Positions 25,307 to 33,140 are shown, counted from the stretch's first letter. The stretch is 64,000 nt of DNA from Caulobacter sp. UNC358MFTsu5.1 (GCF_000712075.1 NZ_JONW01000012.1:62001-126000); one strand, 5' to 3'. Notes: generated by a model from the letters alone, not told the origin. Numbers and translations: made by a program.

Positions 25307-26076
25307 GCGGCGAAGCCCTCGAAGATCAGGTTGTCGCAATGGTCGCGGACGCTTTCCCACTGCTCGGCCGAACGCACGGTCCAGGCGATCACCGGCATGC
25401 CCTTGGCGCGATAGACGTCGGCCCGGGCGCTGGGCAGCATGTCCAGCCCCAGGGCCAGGAAGTCCGGCCGGGCGATCTCGACATGCTCCAGCGCCGCCAG
25501 CGACTTGCGGATCTCGGGCGACAGGCGGCGGGCGTTCTCGTCGTCCCAGTTGTAGCTGTCCAGGCCGCGCAGGATCTGCGGCTGGTGCTCGGCGAACCAG
25601 GCGTGGGAATAGGGATTGAAGCCGATCACGGCGGTCGGGCCGTTGTGGTCCAGCAGGATTTCGCTGACCTGCTTCTCCAGCTCGCCCACCTCGCCGAAGG
25701 GAGTCTTCAGCTCGATATAGACCATGGCCCGGTGGCCGATCAGGGTCAGGGCGTCGGCCAGGGTCGGGATGGTCTCGTCCGTGCCCGACAGGGTCAATTG
25801 CTGGAGATCGGCGGCCGTATGGTCGCGCAGCTTGCCTTCAACGCCCGTCAGGCGCTCCAGGTGGTCGTCGTGGAAGACCACCACGTGGTTGTCGGCCGTC
25901 AGCTGGACGTCCAGCTCGATCGCATAACCGCCGGCGCAGGCGGCCTGGAAGGCGGCCAGGGAGTTCTCGGGCGCGCCGCCCGGCGACCACAGGCCCCGGT
26001 GGGCGACCGCGGGCTCGAACAGACGCTCCCACGCCTCGCCGAACACCTCGGTTCCGGGGCGAGGCCGCGCGCGCAT
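25303..26076 (-). CDS. Glycerophosphodiester phosphodiesterase family protein
   Basis: 257 residues with the GDPD TIM-barrel motifs 'AHRGLWSPGGAPENSLAAF' (catalytic His-Arg and Glu), 'AIELDVQLTADNHVVVFHDDHLERLTG' (second His and acidic metal ligands) and 'VYIELKTP'. These enzymes split glycerophosphodiesters into glycerol-3-phosphate and alcohol. No signal peptide is seen, so the enzyme is cytoplasmic. Start and stop overlap both neighbours (TGATG with ridA, GTGA with the FemAB-like gene). Confidence 0.9.
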   Translation of the reverse strand: MRARPRPGTEVFGEAWERLFEPAVAHRGLWSPGGAPENSLAAFQAACAGGYAIELDVQLTADNHVVVFHDDHLERLTGVEGKLRDHTAADLQQLTLSGTDETIPTLADALTLIGHRAMVYIELKTPFGEVGELEKQVSEILLDHNGPTAVIGFNPYSHAWFAEHQPQILRGLDSYNWDDENARRLSPEIRKSLAALEHVEIARPDFLALGLDMLPSARADVYRAKGMPVIAWTVRSAEQWESVRDHCDNLIFEGFAA

Positions 26077-26534
26077 CAGGCCACCTCGACCACGGCGTCG
26101 ACCTCGACCGAGAAGCCCAGCGGCAGCTTGTAGACGCCCACCGCCGAACGGGCGTGGCGGCCGGCGTCGCCGAACACCTCGACCATCAGGTCCGAGCAGC
26201 CGTTGATGACCTTGGGGATGTCGGTGAAGTCCTGGCTGACCTGGACGAAGCCGCCCAGCTTGACCACCCGCTTGACGCAGTCCAGGTCGCCGACGGCGGC
26301 CTTCATCTGGGCCAGCAGGTTGATTCCGCAGAGGCGCGCGCCCTGCTGGGCGGTCTCCAGGTCGATGTCGGTCCCGACCGTGCCCTTGAGGCCGCCGTTG
26401 GCGTCGATCGAGACCTGGCCCGAGATGTGGACCAGGTTCCCCGTCGCGACGAAGGGCACATAGTTGGCGACCGGGGCCACCGGTTGCGGCAGCACGATCC
26501 CAAGTTCCGCCAGACGCTGTTCGACCTTCGACAT
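26076..26534 (-). CDS. RidA family protein
   Basis: 152 residues of the YjgF/RidA fold: 'VATGNLVHISGQVSID', 'AARL.GINLLAQMKAAVGDLDCVKRVVKLGGFV' and the end 'HARSAVGVYKLPLGFSVEVDAVVEVA', where the Arg binds the imine substrate in RidA. RidA removes reactive enamine/imine intermediates. The second in-frame start (ATG 26534) is preferred to a TTG four codons upstream. First gene of the ridA-GDPD-FemAB-like run. Confidence 0.88.
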   Translation of the reverse strand: MSKVEQRLAELGIVLPQPVAPVANYVPFVATGNLVHISGQVSIDANGGLKGTVGTDIDLETAQQGARLCGINLLAQMKAAVGDLDCVKRVVKLGGFVQVSQDFTDIPKVINGCSDLMVEVFGDAGRHARSAVGVYKLPLGFSVEVDAVVEVA

Positions 26535-26587
26535 CACACACTCCAATGACTTGGACGCATGCTTAGCGCGGCGGGATGACAGGACAA

Positions 26588-26622
26588 GAAAAAAGGCCTG
26601 AACCGTTGCCGGCTCAGGCCTT
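26588..26622 (-). terminator. Terminator downstream of the phasin gene
   Basis: Read on the minus strand, AAGGCCTGAGCCG pairs with CGGTTCAGGCCTT and is followed by a run of T. It starts about 30 bases after the phasin stop. Confidence 0.8.
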
Positions 26623-26654
26623 CAATCCGTTGGCCCGGTGAGGAGCCTGTCGCC

Positions 26655-27089
26655 TTAGCGGGCGGCTTGCAGCTTTTCGACCGTGGCCGAGACGCGCTCG
26701 TTCAGCGGCTTGACCGAGTCCTTGATCGAGGCCGAGACGATCTCCGAGGCCTTGCTGACCTGGGCGATGTAGGCTTCCAGGGCCGACTTGGCCCAGGCGG
26801 TCTGCAGCTCGACGGCTTCCTGCACGCTCTTGGCGGCGGCCAGCGACTTGGCGGCGGCGACCTGGTCTTCGGCGGCCTTCTTCGAATAGGCGAAGGTCTG
26901 GGCGCCCAGGGCTTCGGCGCCCTTGGTGGCGGCGGTCACCGAAGCGACCAGCGCTTCCAGGTTCTTCTTCGAGTGGGTGTTGGCTTCGGCCAGAGCGGCC
27001 AGCGACTTCTCGACGCCGTCCTTGAACGCTTGGTTCGAGGCGGTGCTGAATTGCTCGACGGTGTTCTTCAGGGTTTCGGCGGCGGCCAT
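26655..27089 (-). CDS. Phasin family protein
   Basis: A 144-residue, fully helical, Ala-rich protein with the phasin pattern: 'NTVEQFSTASNQAFKDGVEKSLAALAEAN', 'NLEALVASVTAATKGAEALGAQTFAYSKKA' and 'SVQEAVELQTAWAKSALEAYIAQ'. Phasins coat polyhydroxyalkanoate granules and influence their size. A GGAGCCTCC site precedes ATG 27089; an ATG 14 codons earlier is less likely. Two TGC-N3-GCA palindromes upstream suggest control by PhaR. Confidence 0.9.
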   Translation of the reverse strand: MAAAETLKNTVEQFSTASNQAFKDGVEKSLAALAEANTHSKKNLEALVASVTAATKGAEALGAQTFAYSKKAAEDQVAAAKSLAAAKSVQEAVELQTAWAKSALEAYIAQVSKASEIVSASIKDSVKPLNERVSATVEKLQAAR

Positions 27090-27173
27090 GGGGGAGGCTC
27101 CTGGCGAGTTGCGGGGCATGGCGACGGACAAGGGGACCGAACCATGCGTTGGGACAACGACGGTGTCTCATGT

Positions 27174-27208
27174 TGCAGTGCAGCAGTCAAGAATTTTGTG
27201 CAGCGCAC
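27174..27208. promoter_or_regulatory. Two TGC-N3-GCA palindromes (PhaR-like operators)
   Basis: TGCAGTGCA at 27174-27182 and TGCAGCGCA at 27199-27207, the latter extended to GTGC-AGC-GCAC (27198-27208). They start 25 bases apart, about 85-120 bases upstream of the phasin start. PhaR repressors of alphaproteobacteria bind TGC-rich palindromes ahead of phasin genes, as I recall from Paracoccus. PhaR itself is not encoded in this window. Confidence 0.5.
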
Positions 27209-27401
27209 CATAACCTAGCGGAAACGCCTGTTCGGCTGGTCAAAGTCAGACCGAAGCTTCGCCGCAACGCCTTGAAATAATCCAGCTCTGCGGCGAAATC
27301 GCTCACCAGTTGTTTACCTTAGAGAAAGGCGACGGCGCGCATGCTAAGGTCACGCGTGTGGCGGTGCGGAACCGCTCAGTTCAAATGACGGACGCATTCC
27401 C

Positions 27402-28712
27402 ATGTTCGCCAAGCTTACTTCCGTCCGCTCCGCTCTCGCCGCCCTGGGTATCGTCGGCGCCATGGTCTGCGGCCTGATCGCGCCGACCCAGGCCTCCGCC
27501 CAGATCCCGTATCTGCAGATGAACGCCGCGGAACCGAAGTACGCCGCGATCGTCATCGACGCCAATTCCGGCGAGATGCTCTACGACAAACGGGCCGACA
27601 GCCCGCGCTATCCGGCGTCGGTCACCAAGATCATGACGCTGTACCTCACCTTCGAGGCGCTCAGCGAAGGTCGCCTGAAGCTGACCGACCGCGTGCCGAT
27701 CACGTCCCACGCCGCCGCCCAGGCGCCCACCAAGCTGGGCCTGCCGGTCGGCGACAGCGTCAGCGTCGACGAAGCCATCCGCGCCATGACCGTGAAGTCG
27801 GCCAACGACATCGCCGTGGCCATGGCCGAGAAGCTGGGCGGCAGCGAGTCGCGGTTCGCGGCCCTGATGACCCTGCGCGGTCAGGAACTGGGCATGCGCA
27901 ACAGCCGCTTCGTCAACGCCTCGGGCCTGCCCGACAGCCGCCAGATCTCGACCGCCCGCGACTTGGCCATCCTGTCGCGCGCCACCATGCGCGACTTCCC
28001 GCAGTATTATTCCTACTTCAGCATCAAGGGCTTCGAGTTCCGCGGCCGCTACATCGCCGGCCACAACCGCCTGCTGACCAACATGCCCGGCTTCGACGGT
28101 CTGAAGACCGGCTACACCAACGCTTCCGGTTACAACCTCGCCGGCTCGGCCGTGCGCGATGGCCGCCGCCTGATCGCCGTGGTCCTGGGCGGGTCGTCCA
28201 CCGCCTGGCGCGACAACAACATGGAAGACCTGCTGACCACCGGCTTCGACGTGCTCAAGCGCCGCTCGCACGGCGAGCGCACGACCATCGCCGCCAACCT
28301 CTACGAAGACGAGCCCACCGGCCCGATCATGCGTCCCTCGACCGAGGAAGGCGACGGCGACCAGGCCGGCCTGAAGATCGTGCTGACCGACAACCCCAAG
28401 CCTCCGCCGCCGATCAAGGTGTCGCCCACCATGAACGCCGCGAAGGGCAAGCCCGCGCCGGCGAAGAAGGCCAAGGGCGAATGGGGCGTGCAGGTCGGGG
28501 CGTTCAAGTCCAAGAGCCTGGCCAACGAACAGATCGCCCTGGTCCGCTCGCGCTTCGCCAAGTTCGTGGCCGACGCCGAGGGCGCGGTCGAAGGCGCGGC
28601 CGGCGGTACGTTCCGGGCCCAGTTCCAGGGCCTGACGGCCGACGCCGCCCGCGGCGCCTGCCGGGCGATCACCGCCAAGCGCCAGCCCTGCATGGTCCTG
28701 TCGCCGAGCTAA
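27402..28712 (+). CDS. D-alanyl-D-alanine carboxypeptidase (S11) with SPOR domain
   Basis: A 436-residue periplasmic penicillin-binding protein. Signal peptide to about residue 33 (QASA). Active-site motifs: S-x-x-K at Ser73-Lys76 ('ASVTKIM'), S-x-N in 'VKSANDIAVAMA', and K-T-G in 'LKTGYTNASGYN'. The enzyme trims the terminal D-Ala of stem peptides. The C-terminal 80 residues form a SPOR domain ('WGVQVGAFKSKSLANEQI') that should recruit it to the division septum. An Ala/Lys/Pro linker joins the two. Confidence 0.93.
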   Translation: MFAKLTSVRSALAALGIVGAMVCGLIAPTQASAQIPYLQMNAAEPKYAAIVIDANSGEMLYDKRADSPRYPASVTKIMTLYLTFEALSEGRLKLTDRVPITSHAAAQAPTKLGLPVGDSVSVDEAIRAMTVKSANDIAVAMAEKLGGSESRFAALMTLRGQELGMRNSRFVNASGLPDSRQISTARDLAILSRATMRDFPQYYSYFSIKGFEFRGRYIAGHNRLLTNMPGFDGLKTGYTNASGYNLAGSAVRDGRRLIAVVLGGSSTAWRDNNMEDLLTTGFDVLKRRSHGERTTIAANLYEDEPTGPIMRPSTEEGDGDQAGLKIVLTDNPKPPPPIKVSPTMNAAKGKPAPAKKAKGEWGVQVGAFKSKSLANEQIALVRSRFAKFVADAEGAVEGAAGGTFRAQFQGLTADAARGACRAITAKRQPCMVLSPS

Positions 28713-28751
28713 ATTCGCGCAGGAAACCCGTCTAGGCGAACCACTCAAATC

Positions 28752-28863
28752 GTTGTCATCCCGGAAGCCTCGCAGAGGCTGTCCGGGACCCAGGGGACTG
28801 GGCTGAGGTCTTGCAGTTCACCTGGGCCCCGGACAAGCGCTACGCGCTTTCCGGGATGACAAC
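28752..28863. repeat. 112-bp palindromic intergenic repeat, copy 2
   Basis: Second copy of the element at 14546-14657, in the same orientation, with the same 15-base ends (GTTGTCATCCCGGAA / TTCCGGGATGACAAC) and four substitutions by my count. It again lies between convergent genes, where it can serve as a terminator. Confidence 0.85.
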
Positions 28864-28899
28864 CATTAGGGCAGCGCCCGATGGAGCCGTGACAGCGCG

Positions 28900-29325
28900 C
28901 TACTTCCCGTCCAGCAACCGGTCCCGCGCGGCGTTGAGCTGCGCGGCCAGGCCCGCCGTGCCGCCCTTGTCGGGATGGGCCATGCGGATCAGGCGCGCAT
29001 AGGCCGCCTGGATTTCTGCCTTCGTGGCCTCGGGCCCGATGCCGAGGATCGCCCGCGCCTCGGTGAGGCTGGGGCCGCCCTCCTCCCGCCTGGCCTTCCG
29101 GACCGTCGGCCGCTGGCGCGCGGTCGTGGCGCTCCAGGCGCCGATCACCACCAGCACGATGCAGACCGGCCATTCGCTGCGCACGCCGGCATAGGCCCCG
29201 CCGGCGAAGGCCAGCAGCGCCGTGATCCCGGCTCCGATCCGCCAGCCGTCGCCCTTCAGGGCGCGCGTGGCGCGTCCCGACAGGACGAACAACAGGATCG
29301 CGCCGCCCAGCAGCAGATAGAACAT
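28900..29325 (-). CDS. Membrane-anchored J-domain protein
   Basis: 141 residues. Two hydrophobic segments at the N-terminus (about 2-17 and 31-62) are followed by a short basic region and a C-terminal J domain with 'EARAILGIGPEATKAEIQAAYARLIRMAHPDKGG', including the HPD tripeptide that stimulates Hsp70 ATPase. The layout resembles Tim14/Pam18-type or DjlA-like membrane co-chaperones. It lies downstream of mipZ on the same strand, 32 bases after it. Confidence 0.85.
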   Translation of the reverse strand: MFYLLLGGAILLFVLSGRATRALKGDGWRIGAGITALLAFAGGAYAGVRSEWPVCIVLVVIGAWSATTARQRPTVRKARREEGGPSLTEARAILGIGPEATKAEIQAAYARLIRMAHPDKGGTAGLAAQLNAARDRLLDGK

Positions 29326-29357
29326 CGAGCGTCAGTCCCCGACGCCGCTCGTCACGT

Positions 29358-30194
29358 TTATTGAGCGGCGAGCAGAGTTTCCCCGGAATAGGCCGAAAGG
29401 CCAAGGGAATGCATCAGGGCCCGCAGCTCCTGGCGCGCGGCCAGGTGCTGCAGCGACACCGGCACCGGGCGCACCTGGGGCGACAGGTCGGCGATGGTCA
29501 GGCCGAACGGGAACAGCTCGCGATAGATCACGCGGTCGCGCAGGCCGGGGCCCATGCGGAAGCCCACGCGCTTGGACAGGGCCGTCAGGCGGTCCTCGAC
29601 GCGCTTGCGGTTGCGGGCCTCGGTGGTGGCCAGGCGGTTGCGCAGCACCACCCAGTCCAGGGCCTGGCGCTGGCCCGACAGGGCGCGGGCCTTGCGGGCC
29701 TCCCAGACGGTCAGCGAGTACAGGCTGGGCTTCTGCAGTTCCATGGTCACCGGGTCGACGTGGCCCAGCATGTCGAAGTCGACGAAGCTGTCGTTCATCG
29801 GCGTGACGATCAGGTCGGCCAGGCCGTGGGCCATGCGCGAGATCTGGGTGTCGCCGCCGGGGGTGTCGATCAGCACGAAGTCGGCGGCTTCGCGGGCGGC
29901 CAGGAAGGCGGCCTCGAACTTGGCCACCTGCTCGGCTTCCGGCGCGGCGGCCAGGGCGATGTCATCCTCGCTGAGTCGGAACTGCAGCGGCACGGGCAGG
30001 GTCACGTTGTTGCCGGCGACCCACGCGTCGCGGTTCTCGAAGAACCGCATCGAGGTGCATTGGCGCAGGTCGAGGTCCAGCAGCGCCACCTTGGCGCCGC
30101 CGTACAGCAGCGCCGTGGCGAGGTGGACGGCGATGGTGGACTTGCCCGCCCCGCCCTTCTCGTTGCCGACGACGATGACACGCGTTTCGGCCAT
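29358..30194 (-). CDS. mipZ: Division-plane positioning ATPase MipZ
   Basis: MipZ is the Caulobacter ParA/MinD-like ATPase that forms a bipolar gradient with ParB and inhibits FtsZ assembly away from midcell. The 278-residue product starts with the deviant Walker A 'GNEKGGAGKSTIAV', has 'LIDTPGGDTQISRMAHG' as Walker B region, and the very conserved C-terminal half 'LGLSAYSGETLLAAQ'. The middle (about residues 60-105) differs strongly from the C. crescentus protein as I remember it. Start at ATG 30194; an upstream in-frame start adds 13 residues not found in the family. Confidence 0.96.
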   Translation of the reverse strand: MAETRVIVVGNEKGGAGKSTIAVHLATALLYGGAKVALLDLDLRQCTSMRFFENRDAWVAGNNVTLPVPLQFRLSEDDIALAAAPEAEQVAKFEAAFLAAREAADFVLIDTPGGDTQISRMAHGLADLIVTPMNDSFVDFDMLGHVDPVTMELQKPSLYSLTVWEARKARALSGQRQALDWVVLRNRLATTEARNRKRVEDRLTALSKRVGFRMGPGLRDRVIYRELFPFGLTIADLSPQVRPVPVSLQHLAARQELRALMHSLGLSAYSGETLLAAQ

Positions 30195-30374
30195 GCTTCT
30201 TTCCTTCTTTTCGCCCGACTCGGCGACTCTCAATGAAAGATTAACACGCAGGAGACGCCCTGAGAGGACGCGACGTCAATCCGCGGGGCCCTTCCCTGTG
30301 GACCCATTGTCGCAGGTGGACGCCCGGACCGGCGTCCGTCATAAGCCAACGCCTGTTCGTCACAGGAGTTCGCG

Positions 30375-31238
30375 GTGACCGCCCCCTCCCCCAAGATCGT
30401 CCGCACCGTCGCCGAGCTGCGCGCCCAGGTCGGCGCCTGGAAAGCGGCCGGCGAGCGCGTGGCGCTGGTCCCGACCATGGGCGCGCTGCACGAGGGTCAC
30501 CTGTCCCTGATCCAGCTGGGCCAGACGATGGCCCGGCGCACCGTGGCCAGCGTCTTCGTCAATCCCAAGCAGTTCGCCCCGCACGAGGACTTCGACTCCT
30601 ATCCGCGCGGCGAGGCCCGCGACGCCGAGCTTCTGGCGGGCGTCGGCTGCGACCTGATGTTCGCCCCGAACGTCGACGAGATGTACGCCCCCGGCTTCTC
30701 GACCACGGTCAACCTGACCGGCGTCTCCGAGCCTCTGGAGGGCGCGGCCCGGCCGCAGTTCTTCGGCGGGGTGGCCACGGTGGTCACCAAGCTGCTGAAC
30801 CAGGCCCAGCCCGACGTCGCGATCTTCGGCGAGAAGGACTACCAGCAGCTCCAGGTGATCAAGCGGGTGGTCCGCGACCTGGACATGCCGGTCGAGATCG
30901 TCGGCGCGCCCACCGCCCGGGCCGAGGACGGCCTGGCCCTGTCGTCGCGCAACGCCTATCTCAGCCCCGAGGAACGCGCCGCCGCCGTGGCCCTGCCCGA
31001 CGCCATGAAGGCCGCCGCCAGGGCCGTGGCCGAGGGCGGCCGGGTCGACGAAGCCGAGGCCGCGGCCACCGCCGCCATCCTCGCCGCCGGCTTCCGACAG
31101 GTGGACTATGTCGACATCCGCGAGGCCGGCGACCTGTCGCGCCTGGGCCCCGGCCCGATCGGCGACGCGGCGGGCCGCATCCTGGTCGCGGCGTGGCTGG
31201 GCAAGACCCGGCTGATCGACAACATGGCGGTCGGCTAG
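30375..31238 (+). CDS. panC: Pantothenate synthetase
   Basis: PanC joins pantoate and beta-alanine with ATP to give pantothenate. 287 residues, full length. Motifs: 'VPTMGALHEGHLSLI' (HIGH-like nucleotide motif), 'NPKQFAPHEDFDSYPR', 'FGEKDYQQLQVI' and 'LALSSRNAYLS' (KMSKS-like). The start is GTG 30375, with a CAGGAG site before it. The gene is divergent from mipZ. Confidence 0.95.
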   Translation: MTAPSPKIVRTVAELRAQVGAWKAAGERVALVPTMGALHEGHLSLIQLGQTMARRTVASVFVNPKQFAPHEDFDSYPRGEARDAELLAGVGCDLMFAPNVDEMYAPGFSTTVNLTGVSEPLEGAARPQFFGGVATVVTKLLNQAQPDVAIFGEKDYQQLQVIKRVVRDLDMPVEIVGAPTARAEDGLALSSRNAYLSPEERAAAVALPDAMKAAARAVAEGGRVDEAEAAATAAILAAGFRQVDYVDIREAGDLSRLGPGPIGDAAGRILVAAWLGKTRLIDNMAVG

Positions 31239-31402
31239 CAGGCGCATCGGCATAACCTCTCGTCCTCACGCGGAAAGCCGCCGAGTTTGTGGGGAGGCGC
31301 GGAGCGGGCCGGGCTTCGCCCGGAGACCGTGAGGTTGTGTTTGCGTTTCGGCTTGGCTCGACCGCTCCGCGGAACCGTTCTTCTCAAGGGACGGCGACTG
31401 AG

Positions 31403-31499
31403 GGCCTGTTTCATCCCGATCGACGTTCCCCCTCGGGCGGGCAGGATCAGGTCGCCCGGAAGGGGCCGTCGGCGACTCCGACTGATCCTGGAACAGGCC
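31403..31499 (+). ncRNA. Candidate structured RNA: nested long stem
   Basis: Three nested perfect helices are visible: GGCCTGTT (31403-31410) with AACAGGCC (31492-31499); AGGATCAG (31443-31450) with CTGATCCT (31482-31489); and GTCGCC (31451-31456) with GGCGAC (31471-31476). The last two stack directly on one side. This could be the core of a non-coding RNA or part of a mobile palindrome. Strand is arbitrary, and no promoter or terminator was identified. I checked it against what I recall of RNase P RNA and saw no match. Confidence 0.35.
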
Positions 31500-31801
31500 G
31501 GTTTGAACTTCCCGGCCCCGTCGACCCTTGCCGTCCAGCGTTCGCCCGTCCCGGGCCTTGAGACCTTCTGAGCCCCGCTTCCCGCAACGATCCGACCGCC
31601 GGGCCGGCTCGGCCCCGCTCGGTTCCATCCCCATCGCCTGCTTGGGCCGGTACCAAGAGCCCTCCCCGTGATGGTGACCGGTTCAGTATGCGGGCGGTTT
31701 GAATACTGGCGCGTCGGTGACGCTGCTTTTTCTGCAGGACGTTGGAATGGTTCAGGTTTGTCCCGCCGCTTACGGGGATAGAGAGCGCTCGATCCCCGCG
31801 C

Positions 31802-31880
31802 GGGGACATGCCCTTGCGGCGTGTCCCCAAGTCCAGGCGCGGCGCTAGCTGATGGGGACACGCCGCAAGGGCATGTCCCC
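31802..31880. repeat. Pair of REP-like hairpins in inverted orientation
   Basis: A 27-base unit, GGGGACATGCC-CTTGC-GGCGTGTCCCC (31802-31828), folds on itself into an 11-bp stem with one G-T pair. Its exact reverse complement occurs at 31854-31880. A pair of small hairpins in head-to-head orientation is the structure of a BIME (paired REP elements). Confidence 0.85.
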
Positions 31881-31902
31881 GGCCCTGCGCTCCCCCACCA
31901 TC

Positions 31903-32040
31903 CGTCATCCTCGGACTTGTTCCGAGGACCCCTGCTTCAGCCGCGAAGAAGGACGATCCGTGGAGCGGCGAGCTCGCGGCCTCCCTCCAACCGATAAACC
32001 CGCCGATAGAGGGGTCCTCGGAACAAGTCCGAGGATGACG
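31903..32040. repeat. Perfect 30-bp inverted repeat, MITE-like
   Basis: CGTCATCCTCGGACTTGTTC... (31903-31932) is repeated as its exact reverse complement at 32011-32040, with 78 bases between. Each arm also contains TCGGACTTGTTCCGA, an internal dyad. There is no coding capacity. The form matches a small non-autonomous inverted-repeat element. Confidence 0.85.
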
Positions 32041-32073
32041 GTTGAAAGGCGGGGCTCTTCACGTCGAAAACCG

Positions 32074-32205
32074 GCTGAACGACCGTGCTTCATCCGGCGA
32101 GGGTGTAACCTCTCACCCTCCCATGGCTTCGCCATGGGCCCCTCCCTCTCTCTAAGAGAGAGGGGTCAGGAGGGCCGCTCTCTGTCCACTCAGGGTCGAA
32201 GGCGG
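32074..32205. repeat. Half copy of the composite TIR repeat
   Basis: Runs from CTGAACGACCG through GTGTAACCTCTCACCCTCCC, CATGGCTTCGCCATG and CCTCCCTCTCTCTAAGAGAG to GGTCGAAGGCGG. It corresponds to the right half of the elements at 32818-33116 and 41354-41661 and lies just upstream of the YqeY-like gene. Confidence 0.8.
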
Positions 32206-32325
32206 TCCTTCAAACGATCCCGGCGACGCCAGAAACCGCCCTACGGCGCGACTGCGCTCTTGAACGGCTGTCTCCCTCACCCCACTACAGCACGACCGAA
32301 CAGAGTGACTTGAAAGGACCGCGAC

Positions 32326-32799
32326 ATGGCTTTGCTCGACGAGCTCAAGGCTGACCAACTGGCGGCGCGCAAGGTGAGCGACCGCCTGAAGGCCGACCTG
32401 CTCACCACGCTGATCGGCGAAGCCACGCAGATCACGACCGAAGAGTTCAAGCGCGGCGTGACCGAAGTCACCGACGAGAAAGTCGTCGCAACCGTCGCGA
32501 AGTTCTTGAAGAACACGAAGCTGACGCTGGAGAACCTCGCGGCCGAACGCGCGCGGCTGGTCGAAGCCGATGGCGATGTATCGAAGGTGGACGAGCGGAC
32601 CAAGGCGGCTGAAACCGAACTGGCGATTCTATCGTCCTATGGCCCGAAGCAGATGACGGACGCGGAATTGCGTGAGGCCATCAACGACTTCCGGGTGCAG
32701 AACCCCGACGCCAACGTCGGCGCGATCATGGCCCACCTGAAGGCCAACTTCGGCGGCCAGTATGACGGCAAGGCGGCCAGCGCATTGGCCAGAGCCTAG
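32326..32799 (+). CDS. GatB/YqeY domain-containing protein
   Basis: A 157-residue helical protein related to YqeY, the free-standing version of the GatB tail domain that binds tRNA in the amidotransferase. The C-terminal half has the family pattern 'ETELAILSSYGPKQMTDAELREAI' and 'NVGAIMAHLKANFGGQYDGKAAS'. The N-terminal half (ADLLTTLIGEATQITTEEFKRG) is more divergent than a typical chromosomal YqeY, and codon use is slightly less GC-rich than nearby. It is bracketed by repeat elements on both sides, so acquisition by transfer is possible. GAAAGGA precedes the ATG. Confidence 0.82.
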   Translation: MALLDELKADQLAARKVSDRLKADLLTTLIGEATQITTEEFKRGVTEVTDEKVVATVAKFLKNTKLTLENLAAERARLVEADGDVSKVDERTKAAETELAILSSYGPKQMTDAELREAINDFRVQNPDANVGAIMAHLKANFGGQYDGKAASALARA

Positions 32800-33140
32800 A
32801 CGGCGGACGCCGTGCAGACCCCCTCTCTCATAGAGAGAGGGAGGGGCCCGCCGCGAAGCGGTGGGAGGGTGAGAGGTTTCACCGCTAGCCGGAAAATCCA
32901 GAGCCGCTGAGCCGCGCTTTCGAGACTCCGACAGAGGCTCACCAGGGCCGCCAGCGTGGATCGGGCAACTATCCTAAGACCATCTGAACAGCCGCGTTTC
33001 ATTCGGTGAGAGTGTAACCTCTCACCCTCCCATGGCTTCGCCATGGGCCCCTCCCTCTCTCTATGAGAGAGGGGGCAGGAGGGCCGCCCAAAGTCCGGCT
33101 TGGGTCGAAAGCGGACCGGAGCCCACCTCGTCCTGGACCC
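32800..33140. other. Gene-free region occupied by a repeat
   Basis: Nothing but the composite repeat (32818-33116) and short flanks was found here between the YqeY-like gene and the convergent DUF1489 gene. Confidence 0.6.
32818..33116. repeat. Composite element of about 300 bp with terminal inverted repeats, copy A
   Basis: The left end, CCCTCTCTCATAGAGAGAGG then GAAGCGGTGGGAGGGTGAGAGG (32820-32877), is the reverse complement of the right end, CCTCTCACCCTCCCATGGCTTC to GAGAGAGGGG (33019-33075), apart from the small loops (CCGCGAAGCGG at left, CATGGCTTCGCCATG at right). A core of about 100 bases separates them. The element recurs in the opposite orientation at 41354-41661, with the same asymmetry of loops and a related core (shared CGCTTTCGAG, GCCGG and CTGAACA-CCGC blocks). 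Confidence 0.85.

Larger units (their letters stand above)
31239..32325. other. Long gene-free, repeat-rich region between panC and the YqeY-like gene
   Basis: About 1.1 kb in which every open frame is Arg/Pro-rich and shows no codon bias of the kind seen in the real genes. It contains a nested stem structure (31403-31499), a pair of REP-like hairpins (31802-31880), a 30-bp perfect inverted repeat (31903-32040) and a half copy of the composite repeat (32074-32205). A small CAGTAT/ATACTG hairpin lies at about 31684-31708. It may be transcribed as a structured RNA or be a landing site for small mobile repeats. Confidence 0.6.

Noticed and set aside
31260..31700. RNase P RNA, tmRNA or another known large RNA
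   Set aside because: None of the conserved cores I know (for example AGAGGAAAGTCCGG or ACAGAAA of RNase P) is present; kept only as an unknown structured candidate.
31235..31861. Small basic proteins encoded in the panC-yqeY gap
   Set aside because: All six frames give Arg/Pro/Gly-rich text without codon bias or a ribosome site.
31800..33120. CRISPR array or direct-repeat array
   Set aside because: The repeats are inverted and palindromic, not regularly spaced direct repeats, and no cas genes are near.
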